Shown piece after piece: positions 44,190 through 54,605 of a stretch of 64,000 bases of DNA. Positions within the stretch are counted from its first letter, which is position 1; each line of letters starts with the position of its first letter. This DNA is from Candidatus Jettenia sp. AMX2 (lineage in GTDB: Bacteria > Planctomycetota > Brocadiia > Brocadiales > Brocadiaceae). Under the pieces are notes generated by a model. It saw only the letters and a list, made by a program, of their open reading frames with translations, was not told where the DNA came from and ran no database searches. The stretch lies in assembly GCA_030583665.1 (NCBI GenBank), contig CP129469.1, forward strand, positions 2,037,043-2,101,042. The letters are read 5' to 3'. The position numbers were made by a program, and so were the translations under genes.

Positions 44190-45434
44190 ATGTATGATAA
44201 AAACATTTCTGTGAAACTGGAAATAAAGAACCAGAAGGTGCGGGAAGAGATAGAAGAGATACTCATTTCGCTGAAGGGATTTCAGATCTCTCACAAACCA
44301 CTGCTGCCCCCGGATAACGAATCACGCAATCTCCTGCTTCAGAAGCTCGTCAAAAAATCACCTATGACACAGGAAAACGGATATTGTGACCTGCTGATCA
44401 GTGAGATAGGGGAAGATAACCCGAAGGAGGAGTTGCATATGGTAAGCACCCTTCATACATACGGCATTGTCCGGGAGGTTTTCCTGACATCATCAATCAC
44501 AAGCCAGGAGATCCTGATCGAGATATTAAAGATCGGGGTCAGGGGGTTTTTCCCACAACCCATTAACCGGGATGAGATAGTGGCCGCCCTTATGAAGATA
44601 AAAGGGATAAAGGGACAAGAAAAGACCGAAACGGCGCCGGTAAAAAAGGGAAAGATTCTTTGTGTATTCGGTTGTAAGGGCGGGGTGGGGACGACCACGG
44701 TTGCGGTGAATCTCGCTGCAAGCCTTGCCGGGCAGGAAAACGCCCCTTCTGTGGTACTGGTAGATATGAATCGGTTTTTAGGGGAGATGCCGCTCATGCT
44801 GAATATAGAACCTCTCTTCGACTGGGTGCGGGTCGCCAGGAATATCTCAAGGCTGGATGAGTTGTATCTGCTGAGTGTCCTTATAAAACACCCTTCTGGT
44901 ATATCTGTGCTTCCGGCGCCTGCCGATTTAACCGAGGACCATCCGGTATCCTCCCAATCCGTGGAAACGCTTTTTAAATTCATGCAGACGATGTTTGACT
45001 ACATTGTCATTGACTGTGGAAGGAACCTGGTCGATACGAGGGCGCTTCTGAAGATATCCGACACCGTGCTGCTCGTCAGTGAGTTAGACCTCCTCTGTAC
45101 CGTTAACCTCAGGAAGCTGCTGGAAGGTTTCCGGAAATACGGTTATCCGCTCAATACGGAAATCGTGGTAAACCGGTTCCAGAAATACCAGGACATCTCT
45201 TTGACAGAGTTTGAAGAGAGTGTAAAGAAAAAGGCGCTCTGCTGTATCCCTAACGCTTACAGGGTGTCGATGAATGCTATTAATCAGGGAAAACCCTTTC
45301 CCATGATGGCACAGGGGACCCCTATCCATAAAAAATTCGAGGAACTGGCGTCCTTCTTCCCGGAAAAGAAGGCAGAGAAAAAAGAGAAAGGTTCCTTTTT
45401 TCTGTCGTCTCTGTTCAGTCAGAAAAAGACGTAA
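44190..45434 (+). CDS. cpaE: CpaE/TadZ-family ATPase
   Basis: This protein of 414 residues positions the Flp pilus machinery at the pole or assembly site. The N-terminal part (about 1-130) is a degenerate receiver-like domain; the C-terminal ParA/MinD-type ATPase starts with the deviant Walker A FGCKGGVGTTT near residue 155, followed by VLVDMNRFLG and DYIVIDCGR. It lies 11 bases after tadG. A repeat cluster follows. The product is cytoplasmic or membrane-associated. As in other CpaE proteins the phosphoacceptor pocket of the receiver does not look intact. Confidence 0.92.
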   Translation: MYDKNISVKLEIKNQKVREEIEEILISLKGFQISHKPLLPPDNESRNLLLQKLVKKSPMTQENGYCDLLISEIGEDNPKEELHMVSTLHTYGIVREVFLTSSITSQEILIEILKIGVRGFFPQPINRDEIVAALMKIKGIKGQEKTETAPVKKGKILCVFGCKGGVGTTTVAVNLAASLAGQENAPSVVLVDMNRFLGEMPLMLNIEPLFDWVRVARNISRLDELYLLSVLIKHPSGISVLPAPADLTEDHPVSSQSVETLFKFMQTMFDYIVIDCGRNLVDTRALLKISDTVLLVSELDLLCTVNLRKLLEGFRKYGYPLNTEIVVNRFQKYQDISLTEFEESVKKKALCCIPNAYRVSMNAINQGKPFPMMAQGTPIHKKFEELASFFPEKKAEKKEKGSFFLSSLFSQKKT

Positions 45435-45449
45435 CGGGACAGAAGATAA

Positions 45450-45838
45450 AAAACCACAGATTTCACAGATTACACAGATAAAAAAATATAGTATAAATGA
45501 TATCTCGCGAAAAAACCATAAAACTCTTAAACTCTCTCATTTTTTATCAATACAATCTGTGGTTATTGTTCTTTTCCGTGAAATCTGTGAAATCTGTGGT
45601 TTCGTGTCTTATTTTGGTGGGCGGTGCCCACCCTACTCATCTGTTCCACCGGTCATTGCGAGGGTCTTTTCCGAAGCAATCCCAAAGGAAAGGCAGAGAT
45701 TGCGGAGCCTGCTGCGAGCGTTAGCGAAGCAGTCTCCGAGTTTGCTTCGTCGCTTTCGCTCCTCGCAACCGCTTCGCTTCTCGCAATGACAGAAACGTTC
45801 TTATTTGGTGGGCGGTGCACACCCTTATATAATTGTAA
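45450..45838. repeat. Intergenic repeat cluster
   Basis: CACAGATTTCACAGAT repeats (45454-45480 and 45555-45605), a GGTGGGCGGTGCCCACC palindrome (45612-45632), and the CATTGCGAGG repeat with its inverted partner (45650-45790), then a second GGTGGGCGG copy (45806-45822). No gene is seen. Confidence 0.82.
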
Positions 45839-45852
45839 AAAGGAGATCTATT

Positions 45853-46506
45853 ATGCACAAGAAGATGTTCAACCTGTTTCTGATGGCAATCATACTATCA
45901 CTCGTGTTCTCTTCTCATGCAGTGACTTCAGCATCAGCGTATCCGCTGGCTGCTGCATCCGGAGATGCCCCTATTGAGACACGTGGGAAAAGACCATCCA
46001 CAGACGCAAAGATATTGGATGTGCTGTTTGTGCGGCCTGTGAGCATGGCAGCAGCAGCGGTTTCCACCGGTATTTGTGTCGCCACATTACCTTTCACTTT
46101 TTTTACGGGAGTATCGCAAGAATCGGTAAGGGTCTTAATTGAAGCCCCTTGGCGTTTCACAGCAGGCAGATGCCTGGGTGACATGCATTATAAGGACGAA
46201 CTACCCATTACTGTTATAGAAGAGTGCGCCCACTATGATAACAATGCCATTATGAAAGATATTAGCATGCCGGACACCCCAGAACAGGTGACCTTTCATG
46301 GCTACGATGATGAAAACAATACAATGCCGCAAGACATTTATTTATGGAGGGAATTGAACAATCCGGTGGCTGGCGTTAGCGCCATAGTCAGACGAGGAGA
46401 ACAAGCCATAATGATTCAACAAGAGGGAGAAACGGTATTTGTTGAGGCGTCAAGAGGAAGAAGAGGTTGGATAAAAAAGACATTGATCAGGGAATTAAGG
46501 GATTAG
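45853..46506 (+). CDS. Secreted or membrane protein of unknown function in the Tad locus
   Basis: The protein has 217 residues with a signal peptide (about 1-28, hydrophobic core MAIILSLVF). The middle (about 52-105) carries a conserved-looking block, DVLFVRPVSMAAAAVSTG and FTAGRCLGD, which I associate with a small uncharacterised family of bacterial envelope proteins. The C-terminal part is basic and beta-rich (RGEQAIMIQQEGETVFVEA), possibly an SH3-like fold. An AAAGGAG site precedes ATG 45853; the open frame extends 16 codons upstream into repeat. Its place between cpaE and tadA hints at a pilus accessory role, which is inference. Confidence 0.65.
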   Translation: MHKKMFNLFLMAIILSLVFSSHAVTSASAYPLAAASGDAPIETRGKRPSTDAKILDVLFVRPVSMAAAAVSTGICVATLPFTFFTGVSQESVRVLIEAPWRFTAGRCLGDMHYKDELPITVIEECAHYDNNAIMKDISMPDTPEQVTFHGYDDENNTMPQDIYLWRELNNPVAGVSAIVRRGEQAIMIQQEGETVFVEASRGRRGWIKKTLIRELRD

Positions 46507-46514
46507 CATGTAGG

Positions 46515-47480
46515 GCAGGCATTGCCTGCCAAATTAACACGAAGCACACGAAGTATAAGAATAACACGAAGGACACGAAGAAGGACAGAATTATATAGAC
46601 TTGTTTTCTTATTTTGCTCTTCGTACTACAATCCATCAACTTCTTGTTTTTTGTGCTTGTTTTTAAAAATACACAACCTTAAGGCATTGATTATATACAG
46701 CGACATTAATCAGATACGAATATGTCATTCCCGCCCCCGCTTTCGCGAGGATAAACTCCAGCGGGAATCCGGAAAAATACTGGATTCCGGGTCAAGCCCG
46801 GAATGACAAACATTTGTAGACTTATGTCGCTCGGTATAGATAAGGCTTACGTAAAGTTTTGGGCATTGCGTTTTTTGTCATTTGAAATTGTTTCGAAATC
46901 CGAAATCCGCAATCAGAAATTCGAATTTGGCTGCACCAAGCCCGAAGGGCTGACATGATTATAGTAAATGAACAAACAAAAACCAACAACCCCGAAGGGG
47001 TGGCATGATGGTAAGATGATCGTGGGTTTCCTATGTCACCCCTTCGGGGTTAGAAATCTTTTGTATGACTTTTGCTATAATTATGACATCCCTTCGGGAT
47101 TAGAAAACAAAAAATAAATCGTAATAGTTCGTCGAAAAGGTGCAAAGAACGCATTTGAAATTATTTCGAAATTCGAAATTCGAATTTGGTTGCGGCCAAA
47201 GACCGCGTCAGGATCTTCGTGATGTTAAAGCACGTTTTTTGTGCAGGGCAAGCATTCAAGCAGAGAAAACAAATGTATCAGTTTTTTTAAATCTGTGTAA
47301 TCTGTGCAATCTGTGCAATCTGTTGTTTCGTGTCTTATTTGGTGGGCGATGCCCACCCTACATTGTTTTTAACACGAAGAAGGATACAGGCAAAAGATTT
47401 ATTTTAAAAATGTTTTCTTCGTGAGCTTCGTAAACTTCGTGATCTTCGTGGTAAAAAAAGACACGAAGCACACGAAGTTT
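46515..47480. repeat. Intergenic repeat cluster with nested MITE
   Basis: Between the 217-residue gene and tadA. GTAGGGCAGGCATTGCCTGCC palindrome (46510), ACGAAG repeats (46540-46600), a minus-oriented large element (46625-47200, core 46938-47105) interrupted by the nested MITE, then CTGTGTAATCTGTGCAATC repeats (47292-47325), a GGTGGGCGATGCCCACC palindrome (47340) and more ACGAAG repeats (to 47510). No gene is seen in this 1.15-kb gap. Confidence 0.83.
46694..46838. mobile_element. Second copy of the TATACAG/CTGTATA MITE
   Basis: A 145-bp element with the same ends and the same host flanks as at 42357. The interior carries an extra segment (CCCCCGCTTTCGCGAGG) within the CATTCCCGC palindrome. 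Because host flanks are the same, the composite of host repeat plus MITE was duplicated as a whole. Confidence 0.7.
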
Positions 47481-47653
47481 GTAAAGAACACAAAGAAGGA
47501 CAGAGCCAAAAGATTTTTTTCTGATACTTACACACCTCTAAATCCCCTCTGTTAAAAGGGGCCGTGGTGTGTTCCATCAAATAAATTTATTGTTTCAAAA
47601 AGCACAACTGAACCATTATCGTATCAGAAAGTTTTATAAAGAAAGGGGTACTC

Positions 47654-48973
47654 ATGCCATTGTTAAAAGAAGGAAATGGCTCATTACTGGTAGAAAATGA
47701 ATTTCAGGAACTGAAGGCTAAGGTACATGACCGTCTGGTAGAAGTACTGGATCTCTCGCTCGTTCATTCTGTTGATCAGGACGTATTGAAATACGAAATA
47801 AAAAGGGTAATAGAGCGGATATTATCAGAAGAGAGGCGCATCCCCTTCAACGCCGAAGAGAAGGAACAGTTCTGCCGGGAGGTACAGGATGAGGTGCTTG
47901 GCCTTGGCCCCCTTGAGCCACTCATGCATGACCCTACGGTTACCGACGTCCTCGTAAACACCTATCAGCAGATATACGTTGAACGGCACGGGAGGCTTGA
48001 GCTTACCGGGGCAAGGTTCAGGGATGATACCCATTTAAAAAATGTAATCGACAGGATTGTATCTGCAGTGGGACGCAGGATTGATGAATCCTGCCCGATG
48101 GTGGATGCAAGGCTGCCGGACGGTTCGCGTGTCAACGCTGTCGTCCCCCCCCTTGCCATAGACGGGCCGATGCTGTCGATCAGGCGTTTTGCTGTCACCC
48201 CCCTGGAACTGGAAGACCTGATTACCCTGCAAACGTTAAACCAGGAGGTAGGTGAGCTTTTAAAAGGACTTGTTGCCGCAAAGCTGAACATCCTGATATC
48301 CGGAGGTACCGGCACCGGTAAAACAACGATGCTAAACGTGCTTTCGCGGTTCATCCCTTCGCATGAGAGGATCATCACCATTGAGGACTCTGCCGAACTC
48401 CAGTTAAAACAGGAACACGTGGTACGGCTGGAAACCAGACCGCCAAATGTCGAAGGCAAGGGTGAGGTTACCCAGCGCGATCTGGTAAAGAACAGCCTGA
48501 GAATGCGGCCTGACCGCATTATCCTGGGTGAAATAAGGAGCGTTGAGGTTATTGACATGCTTCAGGCGCTGAATACCGGACACGAGGGGTCTATCACAAC
48601 GATCCATGCCAATACTCCACGCGATGCCCTGCTGAGGCTGGAGACCCTGGTTGCCATGGCCGGGCTCAATATACCCAACGAAGCCATCAGAAAGTACATC
48701 AGTTCCGCCCTGCAGATTATTATCCAGGTTTCCCGCCTTGTTGACGGGAGCAGAAAGATCATGAGCATCCAGGAGGTTATCGGGATGGAAGGCAATATCA
48801 TACTCCTCCAGGAGATATTTTCCTTTAAACAACAGGGGCTTGATGAAAAAGGCAAGGTGAAAGGACATTTTGAGGTTACCCGCATCATGCCAAAGTTTCT
48901 TGAGAAATTCCATGCGCTGGGTGTACCTGTCCCCCGCGCTCTTTTTGATCCTGCAAAAGCTGTTAGCTATTAA
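47654..48973 (+). CDS. cpaF: Flp pilus assembly ATPase TadA/CpaF
   Basis: The secretion ATPase of 439 residues that powers pilus extension and, in Tad systems, retraction. The GspE/CpaF core has SVLV-type N-terminal strands ([18 protein letters not shown]), the Walker [12 protein letters not shown] near residue 217, the Asp box [14 protein letters not shown], Walker [11 protein letters not shown] and the His box [15 protein letters not shown]. The N-terminal extension (about 90 residues) is short. A GAAAGGGG site precedes the ATG. tadB starts 15 bases downstream. The gene is separated from upstream Tad genes by a repeat cluster, so it probably has its own promoter. Confidence 0.96.
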   Translation: MPLLKEGNGSLLVENEFQELKAKVHDRLVEVLDLSLVHSVDQDVLKYEIKRVIERILSEERRIPFNAEEKEQFCREVQDEVLGLGPLEPLMHDPTVTDVLVNTYQQIYVERHGRLELTGARFRDDTHLKNVIDRIVSAVGRRIDESCPMVDARLPDGSRVNAVVPPLAIDGPMLSIRRFAVTPLELEDLITLQTLNQEVGELLKGLVAAKLNILISGGTGTGKTTMLNVLSRFIPSHERIITIEDSAELQLKQEHVVRLETRPPNVEGKGEVTQRDLVKNSLRMRPDRIILGEIRSVEVIDMLQALNTGHEGSITTIHANTPRDALLRLETLVAMAGLNIPNEAIRKYISSALQIIIQVSRLVDGSRKIMSIQEVIGMEGNIILLQEIFSFKQQGLDEKGKVKGHFEVTRIMPKFLEKFHALGVPVPRALFDPAKAVSY

Positions 48974-48988
48974 TAAGAGGAAATCACT

Positions 48989-49954
48989 ATGGAACTGATT
49001 ATCAGCATTGCGGTATTTGTTACTACCATCCTTATTGCCTGCGCGGTATTTTTGGTAATCAGGGAGAAGCAGAGGGGATCAGGCCGGATCCGGAAGCAGC
49101 TCAGGGAACTGACGGGAGAATCAGGAAAAGACCTGCCGGTGGACATCTTGAGGAAAAGGCGTTCGCAGAGCAGTATCCCGTGGCTCGACCGGTTGTTCCG
49201 GAGCATCCCGTTTTTGCAAAGGATCGACCGCCTTCTCCTCCAGTCAAACCTCCAGTATCCCCTTGGTGTCTTTATCATGGCCTCATTTGTCATGGCATTT
49301 GTCGGGTATTTTGCTGTATCACAGTTATTAAATATCCATCTGCTGTCATTGCTGGCGGCAGGATTCCTCGGCATGACCCCTTTTTTCTATATGTCCCTTA
49401 AAAAGAAACAGAGGATGCAGAAATTTGAACGGCAGTTTCCCGATGCCCTTGACCTTATTGCGCGGTCGCTGAAGGCAGGGCATTCCCTTTCGGGCGGGTT
49501 GCAGATGGTGGGCCAGGAGTTTGAGGACCCTATCAAAACCGAATTTTCCAGGATGCACGATGAGATCAATTTTGGAATCGGCATCAGGGAGGCGCTCATG
49601 AACCTGACCAGGCGGGTCGATTGTAAAAACCTCAGCTACTTTGCCGTGGCCCTCAGTATCCAGAGGGAAACCGGTGGAGACCTTTGTGAAATACTGGAGA
49701 AGATCAGCCGTCTTACCCGTGAACGGTTCAAGCTGCAGGGCCGTATCCGTGCCCTGTCTGCGGAGGGGAAACTCTCCGGTATTGTGTTAATTGCCATACC
49801 ACTACTCGTTGCATTTGCTTTATCGATTATAAATCCCGATTATATAAAGGTTCTGATAAGTGACCCTCTTGGGAAAAGACTCATAACGGGAGCCATCGTT
49901 ATGTTGGTTATCGGGGTTATTGCCATAAGAAAACTTGTCGCAATCAAAGTTTAG
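48989..49954 (+). CDS. tadB: Flp pilus inner-membrane platform protein TadB
   Basis: A GspF-type inner-membrane protein of 321 residues. The N-terminal helix (about 5-22), a central pair of helices (about 88-130) and a C-terminal pair (about 263-318) surround a T2SSF domain (about 148-260) with FPDALDLIARSLKAGHSLSGGL and the SIQRETGGDLCEILEKIS segment. Together with TadC it forms the platform driven by the CpaF ATPase. It begins 15 bases after cpaF with an AAGAGG site. A repeat cluster of more than 1 kb follows and separates it from tadC, which in most genomes is immediately downstream. Confidence 0.94.
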   Translation: MELIISIAVFVTTILIACAVFLVIREKQRGSGRIRKQLRELTGESGKDLPVDILRKRRSQSSIPWLDRLFRSIPFLQRIDRLLLQSNLQYPLGVFIMASFVMAFVGYFAVSQLLNIHLLSLLAAGFLGMTPFFYMSLKKKQRMQKFERQFPDALDLIARSLKAGHSLSGGLQMVGQEFEDPIKTEFSRMHDEINFGIGIREALMNLTRRVDCKNLSYFAVALSIQRETGGDLCEILEKISRLTRERFKLQGRIRALSAEGKLSGIVLIAIPLLVAFALSIINPDYIKVLISDPLGKRLITGAIVMLVIGVIAIRKLVAIKV

Positions 49955-49964
49955 GTTTATTGGC

Positions 49965-51080
49965 GGGCAGTGCCTGCCAGATTTACCACGAAGGACCTGG
50001 TGCAGCCTTTGGCGCAACCAAATTCGAATTTCTGATTGCGGATTTCGGATTTCGAAACAATTTCAAATGCGTTCTTTGCACCTTTTCGATAAACTATTAC
50101 GATTTATTTTTTGTTTTCTAATCCCGAAGGGATGTCATGATTATAGCAAAAGTTATACAAAAAATTTCTAACCCCGAAGGGGTGACATAGAAAACCCACG
50201 ATTATCTTACCATCATGCCACCCCTTCGGGGTTGTTGGTTTTTGTTTGTTCATTTACTATAATCATGTCAGCCCTTCGGGCTTGACGCAGCCTTTGGCCG
50301 CAACCAAATTAGAAATACTAAAATTTCCTCCCCCTTGATGGGGGAGGCCAGGTGGGGGGTGAATAAGAATTGAAAAAAGAACTACAACATAGAGCAAAAA
50401 TTCTCAGAAAACGACCCACCGATGCAGAAAAAAGTCATAAGAAAAGCATTGATTGACCCACCCTCCCCTAACCCCTCCCATCGAGGGAGGGGTATTTATC
50501 AAGCTTATGCATTTTGAAAAACGAGCACAAAAAACAAGAAGTTGGTGGATAGTAGAACGAAGTTTATTAACACGAAGTATAAGAATAACACGAAGCGCAC
50601 GAAGTTTACGAAGAGCACGAAGAAGGGCAAGATTTAGATTTGCTTTGTAATTTCTCAGTAATTACCCTGTCAGGGTTTTCGGATTCGAAGTTTATGAAGA
50701 ACATAAAGAAAGACAGGATTTTATCGATTCAGCTTCTTATTTCTCTCATCGTGTCCTTCGTGGTGTTAAAACACGTTTTTGGTGTAGGGCAAGCATTCAA
50801 GCAGAAAAAGCAAATGTATCAGTTTTTTTAAATCTGTGTAATCTGTGTAATCTGTGGTTTCGTGTCTTATTTGGCGGGCAATGCCCACCCTACATTGTTT
50901 TTACCACGAAGCGCACGAAGTATATAAAAAACCGGAATGCAATATCTTATCGCAAAATTAGGATATCTTATCAAAAAAGCCTTTATATTTTACGAAACCA
51001 TATTTTAGTTTTTTCTTACCTGTGAAATCTGTGTAATCTGTGGTTGTCTTTTCTTTGTATAATCCGTGAAACTGTGATTT
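49965..51080. repeat. Intergenic repeat cluster splitting tadB from tadC
   Basis: GGCGGGCAGTGCCTGCC palindrome (49962), a full plus-oriented large element (49990-50550, core 50119-50282) with a frame-broken DUF559 relic (50367-50440), ACGAAG repeats (50555-50640), CTGTGTAATCTGTGTAATC repeats (50831-50865), a GGCGGGCAATGCCCACC palindrome (50874) and further CTGTGAAATCTGTG repeats (51020-51065). No functional gene is seen. Confidence 0.83.
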
Positions 51081-51118
51081 CTATCTTTTGACCCGTTCGT
51101 GTAAGGAGTCCTCATACT

Positions 51119-52081
51119 ATGGATATTACCCTTTTACTGCCAGGAATCATCTTTATCGGCGTACTGCTTTCGGTACTGGTTATTTCCCTCCGCATCAGAT
51201 CACTCATGGAACGCCGCAAGCTACTCCGGAAGGTTGAAATGAAAGGGTACACCCAGGCACAGGCAGGGTCGTCACTCTCAATCACAACGATCATTAAACT
51301 GTATCAGGAACGTATAAAGCAATCCATTGCCCGGATTGCCGGCACGTTCGGAAGCGCTGCAAAGCCCAAAAAGGAAGAAGAGGTTTCCCATATCGGGAAG
51401 ATGCTGTCAGCCATCGGGTACCGCGGCAGGAATGTTGTGTTGGTTTTCTTCGGCATTAAGTTCCTTTGCATCATATTATTACCCGCTGGTCTTTTCTTCC
51501 TCAGGTTCCTGATCAAAAGGCCTGTCCCCCCCGTGCTATTTTTCCTGCTTCTCATCATATTTGCGCTGCTGGGATCGTATATACCGAATATCTGGCTCCG
51601 GATAAAGGTTGCCCGCAGGAAAGAGAAGATCATGGAAGGGTTTCCCGATGCGCTTGATTTGCTGGTTGTATGTGTCGAGTCGGGTATGGGACTCGATGCG
51701 GCAATTGACCGGGTCGGAGAAGAGATGAAACTCAGCAATGCGCCGCTCAGTGAAGAACTAAGGCTTTATAACATGGAAATGCGGGTGGGAAAGTCACGGG
51801 TGGATGCGCTGAAGAGCCTCGCAGGCAGGACAGACCTGGAGGATATGAAGAGCCTGGTAACACTCCTGATCCAGACTGACAAGTTCGGCACGAGCATGGC
51901 GCAGGCATTGAGGATCCATTCTGACACCATGCGGGGGCAAAGACATCAAAGGGCTGAGGAAAAGGCTGCAAAATTACCGGTAAAGCTACTGATCCCTTTG
52001 GTTTTTTGTATCTTCCCTGCACTTTTTGTCGTCATCCTTGGACCGGCCATTATCCAAACAATCCGTGTCTTTAACCGTTGA
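51119..52081 (+). CDS. tadC: Flp pilus inner-membrane platform protein TadC
   Basis: The second GspF-type platform protein, 320 residues. An N-terminal helix (about 4-24), a central hydrophobic pair (about 105-160), the T2SSF domain (about 175-295) with FPDALDLLVVCVESGMGLDAA and QTDKFGTSMAQALRIHSD, and a terminal helix (about 288-312). An AAGGAG site precedes the ATG. It partners TadB. It stands alone between two repeat clusters, 1.16 kb from tadB and 1.04 kb from the TPR gene, so it must rely on long transcripts or its own promoter. Confidence 0.94.
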   Translation: MDITLLLPGIIFIGVLLSVLVISLRIRSLMERRKLLRKVEMKGYTQAQAGSSLSITTIIKLYQERIKQSIARIAGTFGSAAKPKKEEEVSHIGKMLSAIGYRGRNVVLVFFGIKFLCIILLPAGLFFLRFLIKRPVPPVLFFLLLIIFALLGSYIPNIWLRIKVARRKEKIMEGFPDALDLLVVCVESGMGLDAAIDRVGEEMKLSNAPLSEELRLYNMEMRVGKSRVDALKSLAGRTDLEDMKSLVTLLIQTDKFGTSMAQALRIHSDTMRGQRHQRAEEKAAKLPVKLLIPLVFCIFPALFVVILGPAIIQTIRVFNR

Positions 52082-52089
52082 CGGACCGC

Positions 52090-53060
52090 CGGGAGAAAAC
52101 CACAGATTGCACAGAAAAATAACACAACTAAAGTTTAACCAATGGGAACCACAGATTTTACAGATTACACAGATAAGGGCTACAGATTTCACAGTCTGGT
52201 TAAGCCACAACAAAAAGATTTTCACCACGAAGAACCTGGCGCGGCCTTTGGCCGCAACTAAATTCGAAATTTGAATTTCGAAATTCGAAACAATTTCAAA
52301 TGCGTTCTTTGCACCTTTTCGATAAACTATTACGATTTATTTTTTGTTTTCTAATCCCGAAGGGATGTCATGATTATAGCAAAAGTCATACAAAAGATTT
52401 CTAACCCCGAAGGGGTGACATAGAAAACCCACGATTATCTTACAATCATGCCACCCCTTCGGGGTTGTTGGTTTTTGTTTGTTCATTTACTATAATCATG
52501 TCAGCCCTTCGGGCTTGGCGCAGCCTTTGGCCGCAACCAAATTCGAAATTTGAATTTCGAAATACTAAAATTTCCTCCCCCCTGTCTGCGTGCGGTGACG
52601 CACAGGCAGGCTTGATGGGGGAGGCCAGGTGGGGGTGAATAAGAATTGAAAAAAGAACTACGGCATAGAGCAAAAATTCTCAGAAAACGACCCACCAATG
52701 CAGAAAAAAGTCATAAGAAAAGCATTGATTGATTGACCCGCCCTCCCCTAACCCCTCCCATCGAGGGAAGGGAATTTATCAAGCTTATGCATCTTGAAAA
52801 ACAAGCACAAAAAACAAGAAGTTGATGGATAGTAGTACGAAGAAAGACAAAACAATGGTTTCATGAATGAGGAATAGGTAACAGGGGAGCATGTCATTGA
52901 AAGAATATAGGTGAGAGGGCCATCAGGTGAAAGTCATTTACCTTATCCTTCTTTCTTTTTTTTCTTTCGTTTTTTTCCCAATCCGTGTATTCTGTGGTAC
53001 TTCTCTGTTCAATCTGTAGTTTTTTTCTGTGAAATCTGTGAAATCTGTGGTTCCTATTGG
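52090..53060. repeat. Intergenic repeat cluster between tadC and tadD
   Basis: CACAGATT repeats (52100-52195), a full plus-oriented large element (52240-52840, core 52351-52520) with the frame-broken DUF559 relic (52637-52730), then CTGTG-type repeats (52985-53060). The intervening 52860-52960 shows nothing recognisable. No functional gene is seen. Confidence 0.82.
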
Positions 53061-53123
53061 TGTAATCCGTAGTTACTATTTATGAAGACTGTGATTTTAA
53101 AATTCATAAGGAGAGAAAGGAAA

Positions 53124-54140
53124 ATGATTCGGGATAAAAATGCCGGAAAGAGGAGTACAGGAATTGTTGCCGTGAGGTTTATGCGTTCGCATCTCTTTTT
53201 CTGCATCCTGCTGCTCACTGTGTTCATTACAACAACAGGATGCGCCACACAGAATGAGCAGCGGAGGTTCATGAAACAACGGAATGAGCAGATGAGACTC
53301 CTGGAGATACAGAAAAATGCGGCGGATATCGATGAAAAAGGATTAAGGAATATGCCCGATATGACTGCGGGCGAATATGTACAATCGGGAAACAATTACC
53401 TGAGGCAGGGCAACGAGGTCATGGCTTTCATACAATATGATAATGCGCTTCGTTTAGATCCGGAACAAACAGAAATACGGTTAAAGAAAGGACACCTCCT
53501 TTTAAAAAGAGGCCTGGCGGAAGATGCCATGAAAGAGTTTGAGCAGGTTCTGGAAACAGATCCCCGTAATGCGCAGGCTTATGAAGGTAAAGGCATGGTA
53601 TTTCTGACAGAAGGAAAACCGGACAAGGCACTGGAAAATTTCAGATATGCCATACACCTGAATCCAAAACTATGGCAGGCACACGCCTTTATGGGAATTA
53701 TCTATGCCCGCCAGAGGCAATTTGATGATGCAGTCGGCGCATATCTTACTGCAACCGGCATTGACCCGCATTCAAGTTCCCTGTTCAATAATCTGGGGAT
53801 GTCTTATTATCTGAGCGGAGAATATGAAAAATCGGTAGAGGCATACAGCAAGGCGTTGAGGAAGGATCCTGAAAACAAAATACTTTATAACAATCTGGGT
53901 CTGGCACTTTGCATGCTGGAACGATACGAAGAGGCATTCAGGGCCTTTAAAAAAGGCGGGAACGAGGCAAGCGCATATAATAATATCGGGTATATCTATC
54001 TGAGAAAAAAGAAATACCGGGAGGCACTCAGTGCATTTGAAAAGGCTATAGAAACGAAGCCACGTTTTTATGTGAAGGCTCACGAAAACAGAAAAATGGC
54101 CGAGGCAGCTATGCAGGAGACATCAGAAATGAAGCAGTAA
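53124..54140 (+). CDS. tadD: TPR lipoprotein, TadD-like
   Basis: The protein has 338 residues. A lipoprotein signal with lipobox ITTTGC (Cys about residue 40) is followed by a short charged helix and about six to seven tetratricopeptide repeats (about 85-325) such as YVQSGNNYLRQGNEVMAFIQ and AQAYEGKGMVFLTEGKPDKA. In Tad loci TadD is a TPR lipoprotein needed for secretin (pilotin-like) function; position and form fit that role. An AAAGGAAA site precedes ATG 53124; the open frame extends 14 codons upstream without good support. It closes the Tad locus. Confidence 0.82.
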   Translation: MIRDKNAGKRSTGIVAVRFMRSHLFFCILLLTVFITTTGCATQNEQRRFMKQRNEQMRLLEIQKNAADIDEKGLRNMPDMTAGEYVQSGNNYLRQGNEVMAFIQYDNALRLDPEQTEIRLKKGHLLLKRGLAEDAMKEFEQVLETDPRNAQAYEGKGMVFLTEGKPDKALENFRYAIHLNPKLWQAHAFMGIIYARQRQFDDAVGAYLTATGIDPHSSSLFNNLGMSYYLSGEYEKSVEAYSKALRKDPENKILYNNLGLALCMLERYEEAFRAFKKGGNEASAYNNIGYIYLRKKKYREALSAFEKAIETKPRFYVKAHENRKMAEAAMQETSEMKQ

Positions 54141-54149
54141 AAGATGTCT

Positions 54150-54530
54150 TTTCACACCACAAAGGGCCAAGCGCGGCCTTTGGCCGCAACCAAAGGCTGC
54201 GCCAAGCCCAAAGGGCTGACATGATTATAGTAAATGAACAAACAAAAACCAACAACCCCGAAGGGGTGGTATGATGGTAAGATGATCGTGGGTTTTCTAT
54301 GTCACCCCTTCGGGGTTAGAAATCTTTTGTATGACTTTTGCTATAATCATGGCATCCCTTAGGGATTAGAAAACAAAAAATAAGTCTTAATAGTTCACCG
54401 CAAAGGCGCAAAGAACGCATTTGAAATTGTTTCGTATTTCGAAATTCAAATTTCGAATTTGGTTGCGGCCAAAGGCCGCGCCAGGCTTTTCGTGTTCATT
54501 TTGGCAGGCAGTGTCTGCCCTACATGTCGT
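54150..54530 (-). repeat. Large palindromic element, minus-oriented
   Basis: A copy of the large element (core 54208-54370) flanked by GCGGCCTTTGGCCGCAACC edges (54173 and 54461) and a GGCAGGCAGTGTCTGCC palindrome (54505). It fills the gap between tadD and the coiled-coil gene, which converge here. Confidence 0.82.
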
Positions 54531-54605
54531 GATCTACACAATTATGAGAAATATGCTCTACAGTTTTTCCATAATCGTTTTATTTGTTAAGATTTTTTTG
54601 CTTTC

